This document shows, in pieces, positions 15,501 to 23,642 of a DNA stretch of 27,936 nucleotides. The stretch is from Acinetobacter sp. (GTDB taxonomy: Bacteria > Pseudomonadota > Gammaproteobacteria > Pseudomonadales > Moraxellaceae). The stretch's first letter is position 1, and each line of letters opens with the position of its first letter. Position numbers and translations under genes: made by a program. The notes beneath the pieces were generated by a model, which worked only from the letters and a program-made list of their open reading frames with translations, was not told where the DNA came from and did not search any database. The stretch covers positions 1-27,936 of the forward strand of contig JASLHF010000115.1 of NCBI GenBank assembly GCA_030152275.1. Direction: 5' to 3'.

Positions 15501-18500
15501 TACACAGTAAAAACTGATTTGGCAGACGGTGATTATCAAATTTCAGCAAATGCTAAAGACAAAGCGGGTAATCTAAGCGCAGATGTAACAGCGCAGGCTC
15601 AAATTGACACAGCTGCGCCAGCATCTGCCATTTCTGTTAATACTTCAGGTGATGTCACCATTAGCTTTAGTGAAAAAGTTAAAGGCTTTGACGCCTCGGA
15701 TGTGAACGTGAGCGGCGGCAAGCTGCTGAACCTGACTGAGCAGGCGGACGGCAGCTGGACGGGCCAGGTTGCGGCGGACGGCGCGACAGGCGCGCCGGGT
15801 GCAGTGACAGTGAGTGTAGCGGACGGCAGCTATAGCGACCTTGCGGGCAATGAAGGCAAAGGCAGTTCCGTAGCCAATGTAACGGTGCCGAGCTTAGACA
15901 CAACTGCGCCTTCTGCATCAATTTCTATAGATAATAACGGTAATGTAACGGTTACTTTCAGCGAAGCGGTGAAAGGTTTTGATGCATCTGACCTTAAAGT
16001 CAGCAATGGCGTATTGCTTGATTTAAATGAACAGGCGGATGGCAGCTGGACGGGTCATGTAGCAGCAAATGGCAATACTGGCGCGCCAGCGCTGGTTGGG
16101 TTAAACATTTTGGCTGGTTCATATACAGATTTGGCGGGCAATTTAGGCACATTGGCTTCTGTTCAAAAGGAAGTTCCTAGTATTGATACAACTTGCCCGA
16201 CCGTTGCCATTACATTGAACAGTAATGGCGTGCTGACAATTAAATTCAGCGAGCCGGTGAAAGACTTTGACGCTTCGGATGTGAACGTGAGCGGCGGCAA
16301 GCTGCTGAACCTGACTGAACAGGCGGATGGCAGCTGGAGCGGTCAAGTTGCATCAGACGGTACGACTGGCACAGCATCTTTTGTTGCGGTAGAAATTGCC
16401 AATAATAGTTATACAGATTTAGCTGGCAACGCAGGTCAAGGCAATTTTGCCATTCAGATGGTTCCGAGCGTGGATGCGACTGCGCCGGAAGCGCAGATTG
16501 TATTGGGCGCAGACGGCAGCGTGACGGTGACTTTCAGCGAGCCTGTGCAGGGCTTTGACGCTTCGGATGTGAACGTGAGCGGCGGCAGGCTGCTGAACCT
16601 GACTGAGCAGGCGGACGGCAGCTGGACGGGGCAGGTTGCGGCGGACGGCGCGACAGGCGCTCCGGGCGCAGTGACGGTGAGCGTTGCGGACGGTAGCTAT
16701 AGCGACCTTGCAGGCAATGAAGGCAAGGGCGCCAGCGCGTCACAGACGGTTCCAAGCGTGGATACAACCGCGCCGGAAGCGCAGATTGTATTGGGCGCAG
16801 ACGGCAGCGTGACGGTGGTTTTCAGCGAGCCGGTGCAGGGCTTTGACGCCTCGGATGTGAACGTGAGCGGCGGCAGGCTGCTGAACCTGACTGAGCAGGC
16901 GGACGGCAGCTGGACGGGGCAGATTGCGGCGGACGGCGCGACAGGCGCTCCGGGCGCAGTGACGGTGAGCGTTGCGGACGGCAGCTATAGCGACCTTGCA
17001 GGCAATGAAGGCAAGGGCGCCAGCGCGTCACAGACGGTTCCAAGCGTGGATACAACCGCGCCGGAAGCGCAGATTGTATTGGGCGCGGACGGCAGCGTGA
17101 CGGTGGCTTTCAGCGAGCCGGTGCAGGGCTTTGACGCTTCGGATGTGAACGTGAGCGGCGGCAGGCTGCTGAACCTGACTGAGCAGGCGGACGGCAGCTG
17201 GACGGGGCAGGTTGCGGCGGACGGCGCGACAGGCGCGCCGGGCGCAGTGACAGTGAGCGTTGCGGACGGCAGCTATAGCGACCTTGCGGGCAATGAAGGC
17301 AAGGGCGCCAGCGCGTCACAGACGGTTCCGAGCGTGGATACAACCGCGCCGGAAGCGCAGATTGTATTGGGCGCAGACGGCAGCGTGACGGTGACTTTCA
17401 GCGAGCCGGTGCAGGGCTTTGACGCCTCAGATGTGAAAGTGGGCGGCGGCAGGCTGCTGCACCTGACTGAGCAGGCGGACGGCAGCTGGACGGGCCAGAT
17501 TGCGGCGGACGGCGCGACAGGCGCGCCGGGCGCAGTGACAGTAAGCGTTGCGGACGGCAGCTATAGCGACCTTGCAGGCAATGAAGGCAAGGGCGCCAGC
17601 GCGTCACAGACGGTTCCAAGCGTGGATGCGACTGCGCCAACAGTTGCAATTACTGTTACAGAAGATGGAGATGTTAAATTTAAATTTAGTGAAAAAGTAC
17701 AAGGCTTTGACTTATCTGATATTAAAGTTTCTGGAGGCATGTTGCTCAATTTTAAACAAATTTCTGATACTGAATGGACTGCTAATATTAAAACCAGCAC
17801 ATCAGGAGTAACAACATTTGTGGAATTGAGTATTGATGACGGTGCATATCAAGATATGGCTGGCAACGACGGTACGAAGTCATATACAAGCGGCAATATT
17901 GTGCCGCCGACTGTTGGAATTGACGATTTTGATTTCTTTGCCGCAGCTGCGCCAGCGCCTGCTATGTTTTTTGCTACGCGGACTCTAGCGGCAACTTTAC
18001 CTCCAGCAACAAATAATCCTCAGCAGACCTTTACTGGCACATCAACCAAGAGTGTACTTGTTGAAATCAAACTTTATGATTCGTCATTTAATGTTATTGA
18101 TTCTGGGACAGCGATTCTAGATACATCTACTGGCCGATGGAGCTTTACACCATCTAAACCTTTGGCTGATGGGCAGTTTACCCTTGAAGCAATTTCTACA
18201 GATGCTTCAGGCTTAGTCAGCTCACCATCCTATAAAGATTTTATTATTGATACGATTAAACCGGAAATTGATATTGAACAGTTGGGTTTAACTGCTGATG
18301 CATCGCCATTATTTGGTGGCAAAACAGAAGCAGGCGCAACAGTAACAGTGGTTGTTAAAGATGCTGCTGGCAATATCGTAGAAAAAGGATTAGGCAGTGT
18401 GGATGCTGACGGTAACTGGACATATCCTTCAGACTCTTTGGCAGAAGGCGCTTATACCGTGTCTGTTACTGCAAAAGACCGAGCAGGAAATGTCAGCACA

Positions 18501-21500
18501 GAAGCGTCAACACCTTTAACCGTTGATACTCATGCGCAATTGGATAGTTTGCAGGTAACCCCAAACGCAGACGGCACAGCGACTGTCAGCGGTAAAACAG
18601 AGCCGGGCGCGTCAGTCACGGTGACAGATCCGAACGGCAAAGATCTTCCGGTCACGGTTCATCCGGACGGCACATTTACCGCACAAGTTCCAGCGCCGGC
18701 GCCGGAAGGCACCTACACGGCAGAAGCGAAAGATGCGGCAGGCAACACCGGTACCGCGGATGCGGAACTGCATGACACAGTTGCGCCAGAAATTGATGGA
18801 TTGGATGTATCTCCAAACGCAGACGGCACAGCGACTGTCAGTGGCAAAACAGAGCCGGGCGCGTCAGTGACGGTGAAAGATCCGAACGGCAAAGATGTTC
18901 CGGTCACAGTTCATCCGGACGGCACATTTACCGCGCAAGTGCCAGCGCCGGCGCCGGAAGGCACCTATACAGCAGAAGCGAAAGATGCAGCAGGCAACAC
19001 CGGCACCGCGGATGCGGAACTGCATGACACAGTTGCGCCAGAAATTGATGGATTGGATGTATCTCCGAACGCAGACGGCACAGCGACTGTCAGCGGCAAA
19101 ACAGAGCCGGGCGCGTCAGTAACGGTGACAGATCCGAACGGCAAAGATGTTCCGGTCACAGTTCATCCGGACGGCACATTTACCGCGCAAGTTCCAGCGC
19201 CGGCGCCGGAAGGCACCTATACAGCTGAAGCGAAAGATGTGGCAGGCAACACCGGCCATACACAGGCTGATCTTCTGGATCATGTGCCGCCTGTTATAGA
19301 TGGATTCGAAGTGATTTCCAATCCAGACGGCACCGCGACTATAAGCGGTAAAACAGAGCCGGGCGCGTCAGTGACGGTGAAAGATCCGAACGGCAAAGAT
19401 GTTCCGGTCACAGTTCAGCCGGACGGCACATTTACAGGTACTGTACCAGCGACAGCTGCAGAGGGCACATACAGCGCAGAAGCGAAAGATGCCACCGGCA
19501 ATGCCAGCCATGCTTACGATGATCTAGCTGACCATTCTGTGCCAGTATTGCTTAGCGCAACAATTGACGAAAAAACTGGTGACACTGTATTCGGGAAATC
19601 ACAGCCGGGTTCAACCATTACTGTCTATGCAGCAGATGGAAAAACAGTATTGGGTCAAGCGGCGGCAGATGCTAATGGTCAATACTCGGTACATTTAAAT
19701 CCAGCTCAAGTCGATGGTGAAACAGTCAATGTGACTGCCAAAGATCAAGGCGGCGAATCCGCGCCAATTCAGCTGAATGCGCCTGATTTGTTTGCGCCAG
19801 ATGCGCCTACAGCTCAAGTTTCTGCGGACGGCGCTACAGTTGTAGGTAAAACTGAAGCTTTCGCAAAAGTGAATGTATATGGCGGAAGCAAAGGTACAAC
19901 ACTGATTGGCACCGCGGATGCAGATGCTGATGGCAAATATTCGGTGCCGTTAAATCCAGCGCTGGTCGATGGTGAACACATTAAGGTCACAGCAGCGGAC
20001 CCAGGCGGTGAATCGCTGGCAACACCTGCTGTTGCGCCGGATTTATATGCGCCGGATGTGCCTCAGGCTGTTTTAGATGCCAATGGTGAAATTGTTAGCG
20101 GCCAGTCAGAGTCTTTAGCTAAAATTACTGTATATGCGGCTGACGGAGTGACAGTACTTGTACAAACTGTCGCAGACAATGATGGCAATTTCAGTGTGAA
20201 GCTGCCTTCAGCTTTAACTGATGGTCAAAATATTTTAGTCACTGCAAAAGATGACGGCGGCGAATCTAAACCGCGCATTTTAACGGCGCAAAATACACAA
20301 ATAGATGCCGCCGATAATTTAGTCACTGCATTGGTGAACTTTGATTATCCTGTTACATCAACTCGGACCGCAAAACTGTTCAATGAATTTGAATTGGCGG
20401 GTTCCAAAGTTCATACCGGCTATTTCTCAGTCGGCAATCAGGAGATTGGCCAAGCGATTATTAATGTGAAAACAGGTTCACTGTTCAACATTTTTGATAA
20501 AGCGGAGATGCGCCTATACAGCCAAAATTCTGATGGAACATGGAAGCTGATTGCATCCAATAAAGATTCTGGCCTTTTAGATATTTTTGGTTTATTGGGT
20601 GAAGGCACATCCGTGAGCGCAAATAATCTGCAGGCAGGCAATTATAAATTTGAGTTTAGCGGCGGCGGCGCAATTGCATTATTTACTAATGTAACGGCAA
20701 ATCTGACGCTGAAAGTTTCAGATATTTCTGCAGATCCAAAAGTAACCGGAACGGCGGAAGCGAAAGGTAATGTCATTACTGATGCAGATCCGGTATACGG
20801 TAAAGATTCGGTTCCGGCGGGCGCTGTAATTAGCAGTGTAAATGGTCAGGCAGTTAATGGGTCAACACAGATTACAGGCGCTTATGGCACATTGACTATT
20901 CATAAAGACGGCTCATATGTATATACGCCGAAGGCGGATGTAAGCGCTATCGGCAAGGCGGAAACCTTTAGCTATACAGTGACTGATCCAGTGACTGGTA
21001 AATCTTCAGAAGCAGATTTGATCATTCATATTGGCACGCAAAGCGATCTCGCACTGCAGTGGAATGACAGCCAGCCTAAAGACCATGCCTCTTCAGCAGC
21101 CGCGACAGATAACGTTAAAAATATGACGGTGGATATGTCGAATACAGTTACTTCAGCCAAGGCGAATTCAATTTGCTATTCGTGGAATATCGGCCTAGGC
21201 GGCTCGAAATCTGGGACAAGCAAACTGACTGTAGCTGCAGGTACAGTTGAAGATGTGAAGATTAGTTTCCAATCGGGTCAATTGGTTTCACTGCTTGGCG
21301 GCACGGTCATTAATGTTTACGACAAACAGGGCAAATTGGTTGCGACAACTGGTGCAAGCACATTAGTTGATATTATTACTTTACTTCCAAATGGCAACAG
21401 TTTGAATTTAACAGGCCTTAAAGCCGGTGAATATACCATTCAGGCTGTGACAAACAAAGGTTTAAGCGCTGGCGGTTCTGTGCAGGCGCAAATTACCAGA

Positions 21501-22223
21501 GCAGTGATTGATCTGGATGATTTCAGCGCGAAATCTGCATCGAAGGTGCAGGGCAACATCTTTACTGACAATGATGGCCACGGGATAGATACGCTGGCAT
21601 CTAAATATACAGATTTGTATATTTCAAAAGATGGCGGTCAGACTTATACCGCAGTGAAGAGCACAGCGACAGTCATATCTGGAGAGCATGGCGTACTGAG
21701 CATAAAAGCGGACGGCAGCTATACTTACAGCCAAACTGATCTGAAATCTGCTGGCGGTGACGAGTTTGTTTATAAGCTGGTTGCGCCGAATGGTGATATA
21801 TCGACAGCATCTTTGACTATTGCTGCTAATGTAAACTTCACGGGCAGTACGGGGAATGATGTTATTGCCAGTACAGCAGGCAATGATGCGTTTACCTCAA
21901 AAGGCGGTGCAGATACAGTTATCTTCAAATTGTTGAATGCAGCAGATGATGCTGGCGGAAATGGCCATGATACATGGACGGACTTCAATAAGGCAGAAGG
22001 TGATAAAATTAATATCAGCGAATTGCTGCAGGGCCAAAATGTCGATAAGAGCAATATCGATCAGTACATTTCTGTGCAAAGTGACGGCAAGGGCAATACG
22101 GTAATTAGTATTGATCGTGACGGAGAGAACTCGAAGGTGCATGATAAAGTAGAATTGCTAACGTTGAAAAATACAGATGTCACGCTGCAAGAGTTGCTGG
22201 ATAATAACCATTTACTGTATTGA
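12531..22223 (+). CDS. Giant BapA/BLP1-like type I-secreted adhesin
   Basis: A 3230-residue surface protein for adhesion or biofilm matrix. Start: ATG at 12531 with AGAGGG 7 nt upstream; an earlier in-frame TTG is less likely. Order: BapA-type prefix domain (residues 1-115); Gly/Ala hydrophobic hinge (about 117-140); seven ~95-residue Ig-like domains with a DGxWxYTP core and AGN turn (about 161-820); a two-domain cassette with a hydrophobic insert (about 822-1025); eight ~96-residue Big repeats with FSExVxGFDASD (1026-1793); a second, diverged cassette (about 1794-2004); four 84-residue repeats (2005-2340); three modules with an APDxxAPD linker (about 2341-2590); two related C-terminal domains each followed by a VCBS-like GxYGTLTIHKDGSYVYTP-type segment; and a C-terminal type I secretion signal with three degenerate RTX nonapeptides (GNDVIA, GNDAFT, GADTVIF). 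There is no N-terminal Sec signal, as expected for type I export. Length and layout resemble A. baumannii BLP1 more than Bap. No exporter genes are nearby. Confidence 0.9.
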   Translation: MTQISVISKESHVLLNQVDANNVSLTENSVVVIKVPKEDVASITRSGDSALINLKNGEVIVVENYFNSASPDNSLVFEGQDGSLYWAKFTDSTGAIADVIQYQPITEIEPLLYKDSLTGVILPWALGAGGAGLIGAAASSGGSSDDNNQPAPAAVKPKTLSDFEVSDNAEPKVGKILSGQSTNDKTPVVSGTGAEAGAEIKIYDGNTLVAETTAKADGTWSVEVPKELADGSHAFTVTQTVNGAESDKSSPLEFTIDTAGPSVSINPLEPTNNDMPVISGKTDKDASVQVVITDQDGKEIESGQAQVDTDGNWTYTPKNPLPEGGYNIDVTATDPSGNDSNAHSGDLNIDTHAPAITVNPLNLTKDSTPEIGGTVTQDQGDNAAVTVTVYDASSKAVDSGDAQLGANGTWSYTPSKPLADGSYRVEATVTDAAGNSAKAQGSGLTVDTHAPVLTIDPLHNTANAQPEISGTTDSETPVHVAVKDGAGQVIDSGNAMPNTDGTWSYTPSTALPKGDYTVEVTSTDAAGNEGHESAAGLNIDPTALNVTIDSLSATNAVEPHITGTTDNGATVNVTVYNSANQPVSSGAATVSGDKWTYTPDQPLLDGSYTVVAEAANSFGQKATANASGLIVDTQNPTVTIDALTQTNDATPEISGTVNEPNAKVKVEILDAGNNVVASGEADVDADGRWHFTPDDALDDAQYHVKVTAVDPAGNIGNDQASGLCVDTVPPAITLDPVGPTNNTLPVISGTVGEDGLKVTVNVVDSQGNSVPGTVVVDDANHTWTFTPSDELKDGNYTITVIAEDGAGNQSPITDTGLCVDTVAPTVDIDNLFGAVAARMLMSVSTASNLPQTNQLKPTFTGTSTKSVEVDIYLQDQSGKTIESGKAQLDSTTGKWTYTPVNELAEGYYMLQAISKDAVGNQSEPAAKAFIIDIQKPILEIEDVGLTNNATPDVKGKVNEPNSTVNITVSKPNGDIIETGKALVAADGSWTYTVKTDLADGDYQISANAKDKAGNLSADVTAQAQIDTAAPASAISVNTSGDVTISFSEKVKGFDASDVNVSGGKLLNLTEQADGSWTGQVAADGATGAPGAVTVSVADGSYSDLAGNEGKGSSVANVTVPSLDTTAPSASISIDNNGNVTVTFSEAVKGFDASDLKVSNGVLLDLNEQADGSWTGHVAANGNTGAPALVGLNILAGSYTDLAGNLGTLASVQKEVPSIDTTCPTVAITLNSNGVLTIKFSEPVKDFDASDVNVSGGKLLNLTEQADGSWSGQVASDGTTGTASFVAVEIANNSYTDLAGNAGQGNFAIQMVPSVDATAPEAQIVLGADGSVTVTFSEPVQGFDASDVNVSGGRLLNLTEQADGSWTGQVAADGATGAPGAVTVSVADGSYSDLAGNEGKGASASQTVPSVDTTAPEAQIVLGADGSVTVVFSEPVQGFDASDVNVSGGRLLNLTEQADGSWTGQIAADGATGAPGAVTVSVADGSYSDLAGNEGKGASASQTVPSVDTTAPEAQIVLGADGSVTVAFSEPVQGFDASDVNVSGGRLLNLTEQADGSWTGQVAADGATGAPGAVTVSVADGSYSDLAGNEGKGASASQTVPSVDTTAPEAQIVLGADGSVTVTFSEPVQGFDASDVKVGGGRLLHLTEQADGSWTGQIAADGATGAPGAVTVSVADGSYSDLAGNEGKGASASQTVPSVDATAPTVAITVTEDGDVKFKFSEKVQGFDLSDIKVSGGMLLNFKQISDTEWTANIKTSTSGVTTFVELSIDDGAYQDMAGNDGTKSYTSGNIVPPTVGIDDFDFFAAAAPAPAMFFATRTLAATLPPATNNPQQTFTGTSTKSVLVEIKLYDSSFNVIDSGTAILDTSTGRWSFTPSKPLADGQFTLEAISTDASGLVSSPSYKDFIIDTIKPEIDIEQLGLTADASPLFGGKTEAGATVTVVVKDAAGNIVEKGLGSVDADGNWTYPSDSLAEGAYTVSVTAKDRAGNVSTEASTPLTVDTHAQLDSLQVTPNADGTATVSGKTEPGASVTVTDPNGKDLPVTVHPDGTFTAQVPAPAPEGTYTAEAKDAAGNTGTADAELHDTVAPEIDGLDVSPNADGTATVSGKTEPGASVTVKDPNGKDVPVTVHPDGTFTAQVPAPAPEGTYTAEAKDAAGNTGTADAELHDTVAPEIDGLDVSPNADGTATVSGKTEPGASVTVTDPNGKDVPVTVHPDGTFTAQVPAPAPEGTYTAEAKDVAGNTGHTQADLLDHVPPVIDGFEVISNPDGTATISGKTEPGASVTVKDPNGKDVPVTVQPDGTFTGTVPATAAEGTYSAEAKDATGNASHAYDDLADHSVPVLLSATIDEKTGDTVFGKSQPGSTITVYAADGKTVLGQAAADANGQYSVHLNPAQVDGETVNVTAKDQGGESAPIQLNAPDLFAPDAPTAQVSADGATVVGKTEAFAKVNVYGGSKGTTLIGTADADADGKYSVPLNPALVDGEHIKVTAADPGGESLATPAVAPDLYAPDVPQAVLDANGEIVSGQSESLAKITVYAADGVTVLVQTVADNDGNFSVKLPSALTDGQNILVTAKDDGGESKPRILTAQNTQIDAADNLVTALVNFDYPVTSTRTAKLFNEFELAGSKVHTGYFSVGNQEIGQAIINVKTGSLFNIFDKAEMRLYSQNSDGTWKLIASNKDSGLLDIFGLLGEGTSVSANNLQAGNYKFEFSGGGAIALFTNVTANLTLKVSDISADPKVTGTAEAKGNVITDADPVYGKDSVPAGAVISSVNGQAVNGSTQITGAYGTLTIHKDGSYVYTPKADVSAIGKAETFSYTVTDPVTGKSSEADLIIHIGTQSDLALQWNDSQPKDHASSAAATDNVKNMTVDMSNTVTSAKANSICYSWNIGLGGSKSGTSKLTVAAGTVEDVKISFQSGQLVSLLGGTVINVYDKQGKLVATTGASTLVDIITLLPNGNSLNLTGLKAGEYTIQAVTNKGLSAGGSVQAQITRAVIDLDDFSAKSASKVQGNIFTDNDGHGIDTLASKYTDLYISKDGGQTYTAVKSTATVISGEHGVLSIKADGSYTYSQTDLKSAGGDEFVYKLVAPNGDISTASLTIAANVNFTGSTGNDVIASTAGNDAFTSKGGADTVIFKLLNAADDAGGNGHDTWTDFNKAEGDKINISELLQGQNVDKSNIDQYISVQSDGKGNTVISIDRDGENSKVHDKVELLTLKNTDVTLQELLDNNHLLY
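15606..16472 (+). repeat. Big repeats 1-3 (diverged, with GC-rich patches)
   Basis: Three ~96-97 codon units starting at 15606, 15897 and 16185. Most of their sequence is AT-rich and diverged, but stretches at about 15690-15865 (unit 1) and 16269-16338 (unit 3) are nearly identical to units 4-7 and clearly more GC-rich, as if copied from them. Confidence 0.85.
16473..17624 (+). repeat. Four near-identical 288-bp tandem repeats
   Basis: Units start at 16473, 16761, 17049 and 17337, exactly 288 bp (96 codons) apart, and differ at few positions: V/T/A before FSEP, Q(V/I)AADG, and DVKVGGGRLLH in the last. The block is much more GC-rich than flanking sequence. An eighth, diverged unit follows at 17625. 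Repeats of this kind are prone to unequal crossover and to assembly collapse, so copy number may vary. Confidence 0.95.
18543..19550 (+). repeat. Four 252-bp tandem repeats
   Basis: Units start at 18543, 18795, 19047 and 19299, each 84 codons, with core GKTEPGASVTV-DPNGKD and PDGTFTAQVPAPAPEGTY. Units 1-3 are nearly identical in DNA; the fourth is diverged in its second half. Each unit is a short Ig-like beta-sandwich of the bacterial adhesin type. Confidence 0.93.
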
Positions 22224-22280
22224 TTCAATGCTGAATGGACGTATCTGAGTCCATACAATTCAATATGAAGCTTTAAATTG

Positions 22281-22307
22281 AGAGAACTTTCGGGTTCTCT
22301 TTTTTTA
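22281..22307 (+). terminator. Adhesin gene terminator
   Basis: AGAGAAC (22281-22287), loop TTTCGG, GTTCTCT (22294-22300), then a T-run, about 60 nt after the adhesin stop. Confidence 0.85.
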
Positions 22308-22446
22308 TTGCAGGAACAGTCTGTATGTTTCTGTTTTCTAATTTCAATGCTGTACAAAAAATATGAAAGGAGGTGTATGAATCCGGTAAGATGATACGAA
22401 TTTGATGAATGTTTTGCAGCGCAGAATAAGCAACAGAGGACGAAAA

Positions 22447-22770
22447 ATGCCGAATGCAGAATTAGCGCAACAGATATTGGCTGTAGTGGATCTCATCCCA
22501 TATGGAAAAGTGGCTACGTACGGTCAAATTGCAAAACTGGCAGGTTTGCCAAATCATGCGCGATTAACAGGATGGGTGCTAAAGCATATCGATGCTGATT
22601 CAGATTTGCCTTGGCATCGAGTGATTAATAGTCAAGGAAAAATTAGTTTAAGCAAAATGGATGCACAGGGAAGGAATGTGCAGGAAACGCTTCTGCTGGC
22701 TGAAGGTGTGAAGATCATTGCTGGAAAAATTAATTTGAAGGATTTTCAGTGGATAGCCTGTAAGCGTTAA
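22447..22770 (+). CDS. Alkyltransferase-like protein (ATL, MGMT family)
   Basis: A 107-residue DNA-binding protein related to the C-terminal domain of O6-alkylguanine-DNA alkyltransferase. VDLIPYGKVATYGQIAKLAGLPNHAR is the helix-turn-helix with the arginine finger; the active-site segment reads LPWHRVINSQGKIS, with Trp where MGMT has the reactive Cys (PCHRV). ATL proteins bind O6-alkylguanine, flip the base and hand the site to nucleotide excision repair rather than removing the alkyl group. The ATG at 22447 is preferred because AGAGGA lies 7 nt before it and the length fits the family; the frame is open to 22402. A very strong AAAGGAGGTG (22366-22375) further upstream precedes only a five-codon frame (MNPVR). 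Confidence 0.88.
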   Translation: MPNAELAQQILAVVDLIPYGKVATYGQIAKLAGLPNHARLTGWVLKHIDADSDLPWHRVINSQGKISLSKMDAQGRNVQETLLLAEGVKIIAGKINLKDFQWIACKR

Positions 22771-22786
22771 AGCAAACAATATTAAA

Positions 22787-22817
22787 GCGCGCCTTAACTG
22801 TGCTTCAGCTAAGGCGC
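22787..22817. terminator. Hairpin between convergent ATL and usp genes
   Basis: GCGCCTTA (22789-22796) and TAAGGCGC (22810-22817), with inner CTG/CAG pairs and a TGCTT loop. It lacks a good T-run on either strand, so it may act as a weak or Rho-assisted terminator for both genes. Confidence 0.5.
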
Positions 22818-22830
22818 ATGCAGATCTTAA

Positions 22831-23271
22831 TTATTTACGTACAACCAGTACCGGAATGTCGGAAGAGCTGAGCACGCTTTGCGCAACACTGCCTAAGAAA
22901 AACTTTTTAATCCCTGTACGGCCATGCGAGCCGATTACAATCAAATCGGCATTAATATCTTGAGCTGCTTTTACCAGTTCAGTATGTACGACTTGACCTT
23001 CGAGCAGTTTGGTTTCGACTTCTATTCCATCTGCTTGAAATTTTGCTTTCGCTTCTGCCAATGTTTTTTCAATAGATTCACGCGCACGCTCAATCAGGTC
23101 ATTGGTTTGTGATGCAGAAATATATTCAGCTGCAATATACGGATCCAGTACCAATACTTGAACGACTGTAATTTTACTGTTGAATACTTTGGCAAAATCC
23201 GCAGCTTTTGCTACAGCAGCGTATGAAGTCTCTGAACCATCAACAGGTACTAAAATATTTTGATATGACAT
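22831..23271 (-). CDS. Universal stress protein (UspA family)
   Basis: A 146-residue cytoplasmic protein with a single Usp domain. It begins YQNILVPVDGSETS, the first strand and nucleotide-binding Asp, and ends with the ATP-binding signature GSHGRTGIKKFFLGSVAQSVL (about residues 113-133: GxxG-9x-G-S), so it belongs to the ATP-binding branch. Such proteins accumulate under starvation, oxidative or antibiotic stress; the specific role here is unknown. Strong ribosome binding site AAGGAG just before the ATG. Monocistronic and convergent with the ATL gene. Confidence 0.93.
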   Translation of the reverse strand: MSYQNILVPVDGSETSYAAVAKAADFAKVFNSKITVVQVLVLDPYIAAEYISASQTNDLIERARESIEKTLAEAKAKFQADGIEVETKLLEGQVVHTELVKAAQDINADLIVIGSHGRTGIKKFFLGSVAQSVLSSSDIPVLVVRK

Positions 23272-23642
23272 GGGTGTTCTCCTTATTGTGTAAACCGTAA
23301 ATAAAATGTGAATGAGTTAAAGTAATTGGATAAAATATAAACAGTATTTCATTTGATCATAACTCGAAAAATAAAGAAATAAAACCCAGTAAATTCATAA
23401 GGATATTTTCAATCCTAAAGTAAAAATACAAATAATATGAAACGTTTAAAGTTGAAGTGAAGCGATCCGGCAGCATTTTGTTGAAATTTAAAAGCGCTTA
23501 TTTTTCTATACACACTGTATATGACAGTAAACAATTAATTTTAAAGTTATTTGAAAGCGCTATTTGCTGGTTGGATCTTTATACGCTTCAATTTTATAGC
23601 GCCGCTGGTGTGGTGTACCAGCAGTGCTGGGAATAAGTGTGA
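23272..23642. other. Intergenic region usp / lipoprotein
   Basis: About 370 bp of AT-rich DNA that should hold the usp promoter. It has two copies of AAAGCGCT (23491-23498 and 23554-23561) 63 bp apart, ACTGT-ATATG-ACAGT between them, and a GCTGGT/ACCAGC hairpin (23604-23609, 23617-23622). No gene is seen. A further small inverted repeat (23636-23642 with 23647-23653) overlaps the lipoprotein stop. Confidence 0.45.

Noticed and set aside
16534..17649. Minus-strand frames of 77-83 codons repeated every 288 bp, rich in Arg, Pro, Ser and Cys
   Set aside because: They mirror the GC-rich tandem repeats of the adhesin gene; the same frame recurs only because the DNA repeats. Composition is typical of antisense shadow frames and no ribosome binding sites precede them.
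18713..19159. Two identical 64-codon minus-strand frames
   Set aside because: Antisense shadows of the 252-bp repeats in the adhesin gene.
15600..19550. Repeat arrays considered as CRISPR
   Set aside because: Units are 252-288 bp, continuous, in frame and coding, without spacers.
23525..23560. ACTGT-ATATG-ACAGT considered as a LexA/SOS box
   Set aside because: The CTG to CAG spacing is 7, not the 10 of the E. coli box, and Acinetobacter is known not to use a canonical LexA.
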